A DNA stretch of 64,000 nucleotides from assembly GCA_030770545.1 (NCBI GenBank), contig CM061097.1, positions 115,001 to 179,000 on the forward strand, written 5' to 3'. Position numbers and translations under genes: made by a program. Of the stretch, positions 1 to 12,100 are shown in pieces. Within the stretch, counting starts at the first letter, position 1; each line of letters begins with the position of its first letter. The notes under the pieces are model-generated. The model had not been told where the DNA came from and did no database searches. It saw only the letters and a program-made list of their open reading frames with translations. The stretch is from Macropodus opercularis (lineage: Eukaryota > Chordata > Actinopteri > Anabantiformes > Osphronemidae).

Positions 1-342
1 GAAGAGATGTGCTTTTTCGTGCACTGTAAATACCCTTTGTCACCCAGGGACGGTGTACAGTTATTGATTGGGCCTAGTGTGTGCTGGCTTGGGGATAGTT
101 TAGACTAGTAGGGTCACTGTTGTGTGTTACGCACCTTACCTAGACCAACCATGTTGTTTTGTATAGCAAAGATGATTTGCGATACTGATATAAGTCAATT
201 CAAAAATGCTATAAAAAATAAATAAACACGTTTTGGTCTGTTGCAGGTTGGGCTTTTACCATCTTTATCTTATAATTTGGGATGTTTCATTAGTCATGAC
301 ACGTCCAGCTCATGATCATCTTCCATCACCCCTACCCCACAG

Positions 343-1588
343 AAAGGAGGCGCCCTGAAGAAAGGCCCCATCGCCAAAGCTCTGTCAGCCATGAAACTGG
401 TCCTACCATATGAGCTGGACTCTCTGGACTGGGACTCTCAGCACAGAACCAATCAGCAGCAGTGTTACTGTTACTGCGGCGGACCTGGAGAGTAAGAGAC
501 CCACCCACTGATGACAACTTCAGCCGTGCAGAGTCACTTGACTCAGATGTCTTTGTTTGTAGGTGGTACCTGAAAATGCTGCAGTGTTTCAGGTGTCAGC
601 AGTGGTTCCATGAGGCATGTACCCAGTGTCTGCAGGAGTCTATGATGTTTGGAGACAGGTGCACACCAACTCCTCCTCTACTTCTCTTCTGCTTCTCTTT
701 ATTCATCTTTCACTTCTTTTCTCCTGATCTTTACTTCTCCTCTGCTCCTTTGCAGGTTCTACCAGTTCCTGTGCTCCGTTTGTAATAAAGGCTCCGAGTG
801 TGTGCGACGTCTTAGTCTCAGGTGGGTAGATCTAGTTCACCTGGTCCTCTACAACCTGTCTGTCAGCAGCAAGAAGAAATACTTTGAGCTGGATGAGATC
901 TTGGCGTTTGTCTCCACAAACTGGGATCATCTGCAGCTTGGAAAGGTACGAATCTGACACCTGTTAAACCAAGACCAGAGATTTGGTTTAGCCTTAGTCC
1001 TGAGTCTAAAAGGAAAACTATGATGAAATTAGATTCATCACACCAACATGACTGTTCATAGTGTGATGTGTGCCGTGCGGTGCCCATGTTTACATGTATG
1101 TTGTTTTGTTTTGTTTTTTTTTAATGTTTTTTTCATTCGGCACTTTTGCACTTTATGTTTATGTGAGATATGTACATTTTTTGTCTTTCTTTTTGTATAT
1201 AATGTATAACATATTTTTACTCTTTATTTTTTTTTTCCAACTGTTTTTTTTCTCTTGCTGCTGCTGGGTCACCAGAATTTCCCCACTGCGGGATTAATAA
1301 AGTCTTATCTATCTATCTATCTATCTATCTAGTTTTCAGTTTTCAGACAAAGCAAAATGAAACAAGCACACATAACAAGCTGTGAGATATTCAGTTGTTG
1401 AAAATTTATTTATTCCTCTGTGCTGAAGGATGATTGAGATCATGTGTTTGCATTTCCTTGTGTGTATACGTATATGTTTTTTTGTTAAAATTACTTTTTA
1501 AAATGTTTTTGTTCAGCTGTCAAACACTCCTCCAGTAGAGAGGGGGCAGCACCTGCTGGATGCTCTCAACAAATACAAGAGCAAGTAA

Positions 1589-1626
<38 letters not shown>

Positions 1627-3958
1627 TGTTTAACAGTCAGAGCCCCAAAGCCCACCCACCCCGGCTGTCAAACAGCTGTCCTGTCCCCTCCTCAACCTGT
1701 GAGTTAGTTCCTGTATGCACTTGGTTTAAACACCCAGGCTGTGAGGTCAGAGAAGCAGCGGTTACACTGAATTTGCAGCGTCAAGACACTGTCGCAGTGA
1801 TCAGGATAGAAAATACCGAATCATTCTGGGGGGTCTATGTTGACCCTGCTTGTGGGGAGAAACAGTGTGAAGTCGTAATGGTTTACTGTGGCACCAGTTT
1901 CTGGGTTTGTTCTTCTTTGGAGACTAATTTGGGTTCAGTCCTTTAAACACACACACACCTTCAACTTGCTCGGATCTGCACAATAACCATGACCACACTT
2001 TCTTTTAGTGTGATGTGTGCCGTGCGGTGTCCATGTAGGATACTTTTTTTTCTTTCACTTGCACTTTATGTTGAGATATGTAAATATTTTTTTTTATATA
2101 TAATTTTTTAAACTTTTGTAACTATTGTAATTATTGTAATTTTTTTCCAACTGTCCCTCTACTGCTGCTGGGACACCAGAATTTCCCCACTGCGGGATAA
2201 ATAAAGATCTATCTATCTATCTATCTATCTAAACCCCTAAGACCTCATCTTAACTTTCAATCAGACTTTTATTGGTTTTTATTATGTAACGACTCGAGTA
2301 TGTCCTGTCTCATTGTGTCAGTGTGTGTTTACAAGCTGTTCAGTTTGTCCATTCTGTACTCTTCTGGGTCTACTTGTCTTACTGTAGCTTCATGGGGCAA
2401 AGGCACCTCGTGTTTGTGTACGCAGATTCATACATGCGATGTCATAGGCTGCACTACCAAAGCAAATGATTTCACAGACAGGGTTGATCTACTTCCCATC
2501 AAAATAAACTGCAGCCATGATCTTCTGAAGATGACTTTATATGGAATAGAATGAATGGCTGTAAACAGTGATGGAAACTAAAGTGATGTTCTGTGGATTT
2601 CTTTCTCTGCTCAGGTTTCTGTGTGGGAAGGAAATAAAGAAGAGGAAGTGCATCTTTCGTCTGAGGACCAGAGTCCCCCCCAATCCCCCCTCAAAACTTT
2701 TTCCAGAGCGTGCTCTGAATGATGGTGGGCGCGGTAGTAAGAAGGGCATGGCTAGAAACGGGTAGGTGACACTCTGACTTACAGGTGAGGGATGTGGTTT
2801 CCTGGGATTAACATGTCTGCTTACATGCAGTGCGGCAGCAGAGAGGAAGAAGAGGAAATCCAAGTGGCTTCTAGAAGATGCCATTCCCAACGTAAGGCTC
2901 CTCCCCGCTTCTTAAATAAACAAACCGTTGATGGATCAGGCAACAACTGCTGCTTTCCTCTGTTGGTAGAACGAGTTGACTGGCAGCTGGACGTCCAATC
3001 ATCACATGGCTAACATCTTTGACTTTACCCTGGACGAGCTGCAGAGCCTGAAGAGGTCAGACCCACATCCGCTGAAAGTAATCACTAATAAAATTCAGCA
3101 CCTCCCCTCACCTGTCTGGTCTTTCTCAGCAGTTCCAGTAGAACCGTTAGTGTTGACCAGGACTCCACGGATGCGTCCACCTCTGGTTCTGCTAGCACCT
3201 CCTACCACTTCAGGTAACCGCAGGTTACTGGACTGATGTTCTGACTAAAACTGACTCATTATCCACATCGATCCTGACATATCACAGTTGACACGGGGTC
3301 CAGACTTCACATTAGTTCTTTTTTATACAATGCTTCTGGATTGATGATGAGGTCACAGCTGGATCTCAGTCTGCTGAGTTATTACATCATTAACACAGAA
3401 GCAGTTTAACAAGTGACAGTTGACAGCAGACCCTCAGCCTTCACCTTATTTTACAGCCATGCCATGCTCACACTGTTTGGCTGTTTTCAGTTTTGTTTTG
3501 TGATTTTTTTTTTGTTGACCATGAAGCACAATAATTATTTATAATAATTATTAAGAACATAATTCTTAATATTTTGAAATAAGATTTGTTTTATTTAAGT
3601 CTAGCTTTCTGACCTGACCTTTGACTTCTGGGCTCTCAGGAGAAGAGTGGGCAGCAGGAAGAGGAAGTTGCCAGCCAGCAGCTATAGCCATTGGGCCAGT
3701 CGCAGTGAGGTAGGGGAGGAGGTGGGAGGTGAGGAGCTGTCTGGTATCTTGGAGACCCAGGAAGCTGCGAGCCACCTGTCATCAGACTCCTCCCATTTCC
3801 TGTCAGACTCCTCCCACCTGCACTCCTCTATCTCCTCGTATTTTGGAGTAGCAGGAAGGCTGATAAATGGCGAACGATATCAGGTGTTGGCTCGCCGCAT
3901 CACTCCTCAGGGTACAGTCCAGTACCTGCTAGAGTGGGAGGGGACCACACCTTATTAG
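343..3958 (+). CDS. phf19: PHD finger protein 19 (Polycomb-like), 3' part; 9 visible exons
   Basis: Polycomb-like accessory subunit of nuclear PRC2; the family reads H3K36me3 through a Tudor domain and recruits H3K27 methylation. The visible coding sequence is 399 codons; the Tudor domain and PHD1 lie upstream of the window (human protein about 580 aa). Exons: 343-491, 563-658, 756-945, 1517-1584, 2615-2761, 2831-2891, 2970-3055, 3130-3213, 3640-3958; all have GT-AG borders and compatible phases. PHD2 is seen from CYCYCGGPGE through WFHEACTQC to FLCSVCNKG (C-C-C-C-H-C-C-C ligands). The winged-helix (extended homology) part carries FLCGKEIKKRKCIFRLR and WLLEDAIPN. The C-terminal chromo-like domain ends RRITPQGTVQYLLEWEGTTPY (only its last part given as identifier: LLEWEGTTPY), as expected for PHF19. 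The exon at 3130 has a NAGNAG acceptor. The third exon contains a strong internal donor-like CAGGTGGGT near 820 that must be ignored. MTF2 and PHF1 are paralogues; linkage to DAB2IP favours PHF19. Confidence 0.92.
1057..1330 (+). repeat. Retroposon 3' tail with (TCTA)n, copy A
   Basis: Begins with GTGTGATGTGTGCCGTGCGG, continues AT-rich, then reads CCAGAATTTCCCCACTGCGG, ATTAATAAAG and a (TCTA)n run. The same start and end recur at 2008-2231, and a diverged relative lies at 13815-13985. Tails of this form are common at the 3' ends of teleost LINE/SINE-type elements. It sits in the phf19 intron between the exons ending 945 and starting 1517. The family name is not assigned. Confidence 0.7.
1590..1622. 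repeat. (CA)n microsatellite at a phf19 splice donor
   Basis: A run of CA dinucleotides begins five bases after the phf19 donor at 1585 and is interrupted by the TTAA-flanked element; CA repeats resume at 1947-1958 on its other side. This suggests that the element inserted into or beside an existing CA repeat. Confidence 0.85.
1630..1946. mobile_element. TTAA-flanked 309-bp element, copy 1
   Basis: A 309-bp segment (1634-1942) is bounded on both sides by TTAA (1630-1633 and 1943-1946). Bases 1627-1947 match 4364-4684 with no difference that I can see, an offset of 2737. TTAA target duplication is the signature of piggyBac-type transposition. The outer ends CAGTCAGAGCC and, on the other strand, AGGACTGAACC are only weakly alike, so terminal inverted repeats are poor. 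There is no transposase, so it would be a non-autonomous (MITE-like) element. It reads as a 106-codon open frame in both copies, which I take as chance. A plain recent duplication or an assembly error is the alternative. Confidence 0.55.
2008..2231 (+). repeat. Retroposon 3' tail with (TCTA)n, copy B
   Basis: Second copy of the element at 1057-1330, in the same orientation and the same phf19 intron. It shares the GTGTGATGTGTGCCGTGCGG start and the CCAGAATTTCCCCACTGCGG, ATAAATAAAG, (TCTA)n end. The internal part is shorter and AT-rich. Confidence 0.7.
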
Positions 3959-6148
3959 AAGGCGTTTTGCTATAAAGCTTTGTTTGTCACATCACCATTT
4001 TGACATTATAACAGTTAATTTTAGATTTTATTTGAATGTTTTACATTCTGACAAAACACCCAGTTCATCCAGATTATGGTTTAGGTATGTTCTAGGTCTG
4101 GAACGTTTTCATCTGACACAGGATTATACTCTAAGAGACGGGTTTCATCACAAGCAGCTCTTGTTCTGTGTATAATTACTCCCATAGTCCAGTTGCTGGT
4201 TTTGAGGTAAGTTAAAAATAAGGATCAAAGCCAATCCTGTAAAATTAGTATTTAGTGTAACAGCAGCCAAAGATGTTGATGTAGTAGTTTTATGATATTT
4301 AGTGTGTTCATGCTGACAGCAGATGGTTTGACTCTGTCAAACCAAACATTTCTGCTTCTGAGTTGTTTAACAGTCAGAGCCCCAAAGCCCACCCACCCCG
4401 GCTGTCAAACAGCTGTCCTGTCCCCTCCTCAACCTGTGAGTTAGTTCCTGTATGCACTTGGTTTAAACACCCAGGCTGTGAGGTCAGAGAAGCAGCGGTT
4501 ACACTGAATTTGCAGCGTCAAGACACTGTCGCAGTGATCAGGATAGAAAATACCGAATCATTCTGGGGGGTCTATGTTGACCCTGCTTGTGGGGAGAAAC
4601 AGTGTGAAGTCGTAATGGTTTACTGTGGCACCAGTTTCTGGGTTTGTTCTTCTTTGGAGACTAATTTGGGTTCAGTCCTTTAAAGTGACCATTTGGATTA
4701 ATAGATTAGACAAACTGCTGATGTGCACAGCCAGTAACGGTTTAAAGGTGATGTGTATCATGTTAAATGTCACACTGCTGGTAAATCGTTTCTGGATGAA
4801 CATGTCAGACTAAGGTCAGATACCCTCAGTACTACTGTGGGATATGAGTTACTGGGGTCCAAAGTCTTGGACACAGGGCAAACAGCTGCATTGCAACAAA
4901 TGATCCATATTTTTTAATTAAACTATTTGATTTATTGTAAAATAATTATTCTACTGTAGTAAAAATGAAATTGTTATAGTGGTGGATAGTAACTAAGTAT
5001 ATTTACACACTACTGTAGTACTCCTTACTAGACTGGTGTATTTCTACTTCACTACATGTCTTTAACTGCAGTTACTTAAAATAGTCTGTTAATATGATAC
5101 AACACACCATCATTCAGGTTACTGTTGTTGATATGAAGTCTTAAATCGTCAGTATATTTGTGGTGGCTTTAAGATTTGAGTCACATCAAAGCTGTTAAAT
5201 ATAATCGATATCGACAGCATCCGACTAATACAAACATGCACAGGTACATCCAAACTGTACTGTTGTGTCATTATACTCGGTTGCTTTCTGCCACTGTAAA
5301 CTTCAACATTACTCCGGCATGAGGATGAAGTTTTCCTCCGAGGCTGAGGGAACGTTTTTAACCAACCTACAGATTTGAGCCAGTATTTACTGAGTGCTGA
5401 CCCTGTTTGATCTTGCACTATTAGTATCTATGCAAACATCACTCTCACATCACTGAACTGAGAACCAATCAGCCACACAACCGCATTTCTATTTCTATCT
5501 TTTACACAATAGGTTAGCTTGATGCTAGCAGTGCTACTTAAGCCAACAGTCTGTACGACGTTAAACTGTCACTTTGCTGCAGTGGTAACCGTGCTTTTCT
5601 CCTTTTGCACAGTACACAGTTGATGGTTGTTTTCATCATGTGACTGGCTGGCCAATCAGCTGCCAGCATCTGTGGCGTAATAAAAAAAATGAACTAATGT
5701 TTGACCTTTCTCCTGTGTGTGTCTGTGTGTGGACCTGTTTGGGTTTAGACTCTCCTGTGAGGACATTTCACTGAGTACCTGATAAGCCGAGCAGCCAAAA
5801 ATCATAAACAAAATGAAATTCAGACAACACAAAGACGTCATAAAATACAAGTTAAACAGGCGACGTTAGTGTTTTTAGCACTGGGGACTTTTTATCCAGT
5901 CACTTTCAGTTCAGCGATGGGGTTGACATTGTGTTTTAAGATGGTGGGGGTGTAGGGGATTGCTACATAGACCTGTCTGTGTTGCAGTGAGAGTGCGACA
6001 GGTGATAATCTGTTAAGACCATTAAGGATTTAGGAGACGTGAAGAACAACAAACCAAGTCTTTTGGTTCGTTCAGGTATGTGTTTCGTCTTGACGCTGTC
6101 CTGCGCTCAGGGGAGTATTCAGACAGAGGTTAAGGTGCCCCCAGGGTG
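3959..6148. other. Intergenic region phf19-dab2ip
   Basis: No coding exon is recognisable. It must hold the phf19 3' UTR, but there is no canonical AATAAA close to the stop; the nearest clear variant is ATTAAA at 4917-4922. It contains the second TTAA-flanked element. The dab2ip promoter should lie towards the right end, but no core motif stands out. Confidence 0.6.
4367..4683. mobile_element. TTAA-flanked 309-bp element, copy 2
   Basis: Element 4371-4679 with TTAA at 4367-4370 and 4680-4683. It shows no differences by eye from copy 1 at 1634-1942, in the same orientation. Here the flanks are unique sequence, not CA repeat. The shared flank beyond TTAA is only 'tgt' on the left and one 'a' on the right. 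That argues for two insertions at TTAA sites rather than one larger duplicated block. Confidence 0.55.
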
Positions 6149-9100
6149 ATGAGTGACCAAGCGGCAGCCTCTTCATCTAGTCTGTAAGTTCACCTGTCTT
6201 TTTCTGTCTGTCTGGCATGAAAATAACTCACCTTCCTGTCTGTCTTTATCTGCCGTTACTAGTTTCCATGTTTTTTTTTGTTCAGGCCTCTTTTTCACCA
6301 CTTCACCACCCCCTCCGGCCACTTCATTGTTAACCCATCTTCTCACCTGTGTAAAGTATCATCCTACCTGTCCTGTTCTATTTCTACCAACAGCCTCACG
6401 GTCACAGATGTATGTATATTTTTAAGTGACAGGTAGACTACCCAGAATGCTATTCTTTGCCTAAAGGGCGCTGTGGCCATGGAGGATCTGGTGAAACGCC
6501 TCTCCAGGTGTCAACACCTGGGCTGGATGAAAGTGATTGGTGAGTTGACTGACTGCTGTGATAGGCATGAGTCTGTCCAGCAGCTGTAGGTGGTGTTGCT
6601 GACAATGGAGAAGAAACCACCAGTACAACCAGTGTGATGGGGGACAGAGGAAAAACAAACAAACTGCAGACAGCTCGGAGTCTGATGATGTTACTTACAT
6701 GGCTACAAATTATATGATGGACACGGCATTAACTTTATTTACAGCATTTACAACTTTATATAAAATAAATATCAGTGATGAGTGACAAACCATCATGATC
6801 CAGTTATCAGGTGGCAACATGGACAGTATTACCGAAATGAGTTTGTCAGTAAACTCAACACTTTATCACTAATCTAAACACCAGTTCTGATTATCTGGAA
6901 TTAAATTAATTGTGATGCTGTGACAGAGCTGAAGCGAGGCTCCATCCACTGGCTGTCCTGTGGTCGCAAGGCGAAGCCTGACGTCTGGAGTCAGATGTTC
7001 TGCATCCTGTCGGATTCACAGTTACTGATGCTCGACAATCTGGAGGTACCAAGTATGAATGATCAGATTATTTGTGTTGGGTCCTGTTCAAGTTACAGGC
7101 TTCCTCTTATGTTTCTCAGATCCATCCCCTCCTTCTGGCAGAGAGGGCGGAGGCTTGCACTGTTTGGCTGTTAAGATACACTCTTCATGTGACCTCAGCA
7201 CCTCCTCGTCCCGCCCACAAAGGTAAGACACGATGAGTTCATATAGGCTGCAGCAGAAGAAGACAGACTGACACTGACCACGGACAGGTAGACAAAATGA
7301 TGCAGAATGATGCTGTATTTGATGCGGAGTTGGAGGATCTAACCGGTAAGAATGCATCATTTCTATCCTGATGGTTGCTACAGGGATTAGATTGTCTGGT
7401 TAATCTTGACCACGTGTCATGATAATAATCTCATAATCTGATATCTGAGGCTGGTATATACCGCTGCAATATGTAGTCGTGCTTCTCTGCTAACAGTTGA
7501 CTTTGAACAAGCTAACCATAAACTAACTAGGAGCTGAGTTTTGGGATAGTAGTGTAAGTGTTAACACAGTTAAAGGTCAAAGGTCACAGTGATCAGCCAT
7601 GTCTGCTTTACTAACATTAACATTGTATCTCATTTAAATGTAGAACATAGTTAATAAATGAAAGATAATCAAAAATAGTAAATCCAAAGGACAAAAATTA
7701 GAAAAGGTTAAAAAGTGGACAAGTCATAGCTACTCAGTCTGTCAGGTTCATTCAATTATTCACATTTCTGTTCAATTAATCCTGAGTAAGCAAACCAGTA
7801 ACAAAGTGTGAAGTCAGATGAACTTGACATACAATGGTCTAATCCCAGCTCACATTCTCTCTTAGTAGGTGTGCGATTCAATCCTTGGTGAATTAGGCAG
7901 GGCCCACATCCTGGATTCAACAAGCGACATCACTAGAAACATAATAATAAAATCACAGCAATTGTTTGTAACAGAAGAAATGAACAAAACACAACTACAG
8001 TAGAAGTTGTATTATTTATTTACAGCACGAAACACGGCAGAACAGAGTAAAGAGACATATAAATTGTGTAATATATATATAATTTATACACAATCAGAGC
8101 CAGATGACAAACTGCACGTTAAAAGCAACTTTAACTGTAATGTAAAATGTTAGATTGGGGGATTAATGGGAGTTGTGGGGCTTGTGTCAGGTCTTAAAAC
8201 TTACTTGTAAAGTGCCTTGAGATAACTGCTGTTGCTGTGAATTGGCGCTATATAAATAGAATAGAATAGAAACTAAACCATACAATTTATCAGTATCAGT
8301 AGCAAATGGAAGTTGTTGGTCTATTGTACAACAACTGACTGTGGATCAGTTTCATTTAAAATAATTAGTGTGTGAATCTGCGGTGACACTAACATTCAGA
8401 CTGTGAACATCAAATGATGGCATGAACTTTAATTGTTAAACAAGCATTAATTGTCTCCATACATCCATGACCACAATATTACCAATAGTAAATAAAAGAG
8501 ACATTACAACACAGAGCACAATGTATGTCTTTATATTATTATTATTATTATTGCTTAGGAGGTTCATTTCTTGCATTTTATCCACATCTTCTCTCATCGC
8601 GCGTCCCCCTTTTTCTTTTCACCTGTTACTAAAGCAAACAGCAGCACAAACCACTGATTGCTGCTGTCACCGTGGCAACTGCATCACTGACATTTATCAT
8701 AGCAACAGCAGCTGTTAATACTGGTAGAAGATAAACTACACACACTCCCATGATGCACTTTGTCTGTTTCAGATGGTGAAGACAGAGGGGTGCGTCGACA
8801 GAGCATGCCCAGTAGCGCCACTGTAGACACGCCCACCGCTAGAGTCACGGTGAACACACTGAGAAACACACAAAAACATACATCACCACCCAGCTGGGAT
8901 CAGCCTTTTGTTTCCATGGTAACAGGAGCTTAGCCGCAGATCAGCTAATTGGCTCCACCTACAGGTGAAACAATGAGCGATCAGAGATAGGTACAAAGTG
9001 ACTGTAAAGGATGCCAGCTCTAAAAAGCTGCTGGCTTTTTAGACTATTATTGTTGTTACAGGATCACGTTTGCTCTTATTATTATATAGAATTCAGAATT

Positions 9101-12100
9101 TTACTTGTGTAGTACATCAACTTCATATTCTGTTGCTGCATAAGGAGAAGAGTGCAAAGCATTGAAAGTAGGCTGAGGTGGACAGAATGGACTTGAGCAC
9201 TGAAATAAACATATGCGAACAGAGAGAGTTGGTTTATTTGTTGGTTCAGAGGTTGATTCAGTTCTCACACTCTCCTGTTCAGGGTTTTCTGTCCCGGAGG
9301 CTGAAACAATCTCTTCGTCGGACCCGATCGCAGCCCAAACTGTCTCGTCAGCGCAGCATCAAAAGCGAGTCCATGAATCCTGCTGAAACCAGGTAACAGC
9401 CTCATCATATGATGTCATCATCTATATTTAAAACATTTGGTTTCAGTGAGAAGTTGACCTGACCCTGATCTGATGTGGTTCTGTCCTCTGAGAATGGGTC
9501 AGTGTGGTGGGTTCCTACTGGACGACGGGTTCTGTAATAGTGACTGAAAGAAAGCGCAGATTGCTGCATTGCTACTGATCAATTTAAACATGACATGTAC
9601 ATGACACATAATCTGTCTGCTGGGAAGGAGCGGGGCCAGAGTGGGGGTTTAATCCTTGGATACCAGCGACACAAAATGACAATGGGTGAGGAGGGGCAGG
9701 GGATTAACGAGAGGAGCAGAGAGGGAGAGTCACACTGGCAGAGGAGACGAGGAGCGGACTGAGGAGACGAGGAGAGGAAGTAGGGCAGCCTCACTGCAGG
9801 GGAGGGGCAACTGCTGACAGACAGGGTGGTGGAGTCACATCGAGGCAGAGAGAGAGAGAGAGAGCTGCTAGCCGTGTAGCATCGGTAGCGAGAAGCTAAC
9901 AGGCAGAGAGACAGGTGGAGAGACAGACAGGTCTTCAGCTATTCGACCACACAGCATCACAGTCAGCAGGTTCTCCATCTTCTCCAAAGAACATGCATCC
10001 ATAACCTCCTACCTGCTCCTTATCCTCCTCCTGCTCAGCAATCAAAATGCTCGGTGAGTATCTGCACACATCCATCGTCTTTGTCCTGTTACTGAACGCA
10101 ACGGCTGCAGTCAGTGTGTGCTGATGTGTGTTAGTGGCATGGCGGCAGCGTACCACTGATTTGCATGTATTCTGCATTTCTGCGCGTGGGTGTGTGTGTC
10201 TGTGTGTGTCTGACACACAGCTAACATACTGTTAGGTGTTAGCCGTGTGTCAGAGCTGGTCCTGCTGTTAACCAACATGTTTAGCTACACAAGGTTAAAC
10301 ATGCACACATCCCTGAAGACTTAAAGCTGTAAGCACCTTGCCAATAAAATGAGAAATAAACAACACCATCATCCAGTTGATGTGTGTTTAAAGGTCAGAG
10401 GTCAGAGGTCAGAGTCACCCCACACTGCCCCTGATCTTTCCCTTAAAAAACACTAGCCTGATTCTCAGTGTAGCAGAAACATGTTGGCTGAATCCTAAGT
10501 TCTGTTGCCAGCAGGTCACTGAACGAGCTGGGTCCAGTTTGATTTCTGGTCTTAGTGACGATTGGACCGCTGTGTCTCACCAGCAGTTGGTTCTGGTCGG
10601 ATCCAAGCTTTAATACTGAACATTTACAGTGGGCGCTGCATAAAATACAGCTCATCGAATGTTGCTGGTTTCTGGTGTGGTTAACGAAGGAAAGGCATCG
10701 GCAAACAGCAGCGAAAAAGAGCGGTCACCGTGTCTTTTACCAGTCTTGAAGCATCTCACTAGAGCTGCTCTCTATGGAGCATCACTGGGGTCTTAGTTTT
10801 TATGTCACTGATTTAGTCTCCATGTTGTTGCTACAGTGACGTTAAAATGTTTTCAGACCTTTTGGCTATTTTAGCTCCATCTCTTTTGTTTAGACATGTT
10901 CAGACAGAATATTTGTCCTCCTGATCTCAAACTTTTTAAGTTCAGCCTGTGGTTTCATACCACATTGAGCCAATGGATGCAGAGACCTGTGAAGCTCTGT
11001 TGGGGGACTGACAGATTCCTGATCATCTAACTGACCAAGGTCCTTGAGAGATGACGCGATAGTGATCCCAGATGACTCTGAGAAGAGTTCTGGTGCTTCC
11101 AGGCTTCTTTTATGTCCCAGTTTATGTCCTTTGTATTTACAACTTGCTGGAGGTTTCTTCTGTTAGTGGGAGCTAAGTGTCTGTCGACTGTCTCCCGGTG
11201 ATACTCAGTGGGATTTGTGGGTTTTCTATGTAGTTGTTTGTTAAATCTGACACCGTGAAGTGTCTTGAGACAACTTCTACAGTGACTTGGTGGCGTAGAA
11301 ATAAACCAAACTGAACTGCATTTAATATATGCAAAAGTGTTAAAGGGTCTTATTGGTAAACAAAAGAAACGGTTGGTTAGAGATTTTGTGTTTTTGTTCA
11401 GTGTATTTAAATGTTACTGTTGTTGTTGTTGGCCAAATGTTGGTGCTACTTTCTCAGGGCCTTGCTTCCACATTATTGACATTTTGTTTTGAGCATATAT
11501 TCTAATCACTGCTATGCTCATGACGTCTACATATTCATCTTATATTGTCAAAATATGACAACATGATTATTCTTTCATCATGGTAATGGTAGAACAGGGT
11601 CCTTACATGTGGGACTCTGGACCAGCATGAAATATTCCTGCTTTTACAAGTAAGACATCTGACTAAAGTCAAATCTGGAGAAACCTATTATCTGTGTTTC
11701 AGGTGTGTGATGCGGCGGCTGCGTTGTGGTAGCCAGGAATCTTTACTAAGCACCGGCTGTGTGTCCTCTCTGGAACTCAGAATGGACCAGTCAGTGATCA
11801 TCAAACCAGTCCACTCCTCCCTCTTGGGTCAGGACTACTGCTTCGAGGTGACCCACAAACTACAATATTTTGATAACGCCAATCACAGGTCATTTTACAT
11901 ATAGGTCACAGAGGGGAACTGCAGATTGCCCAAATGCACACTGTTCAAAGGATGCATTGATGCACAAAAGTTGAAAATCCCTACTTACTCACTTGACACA
12001 GAAGTCAGGATACAATATGAAAACCTCAAATCCCAGGTTCATCGAGTTGCCAGAATGCACTTACAACATTTGAAACGCTCCTGCTGGGTCAGTGGAACGT

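Noticed and set aside
1560..4683. Two identical 106-codon frames as a possible duplicated gene
   Set aside because: They lie wholly inside the TTAA-flanked element, have no recognisable domain, and one copy sits in an intron next to a CA repeat.
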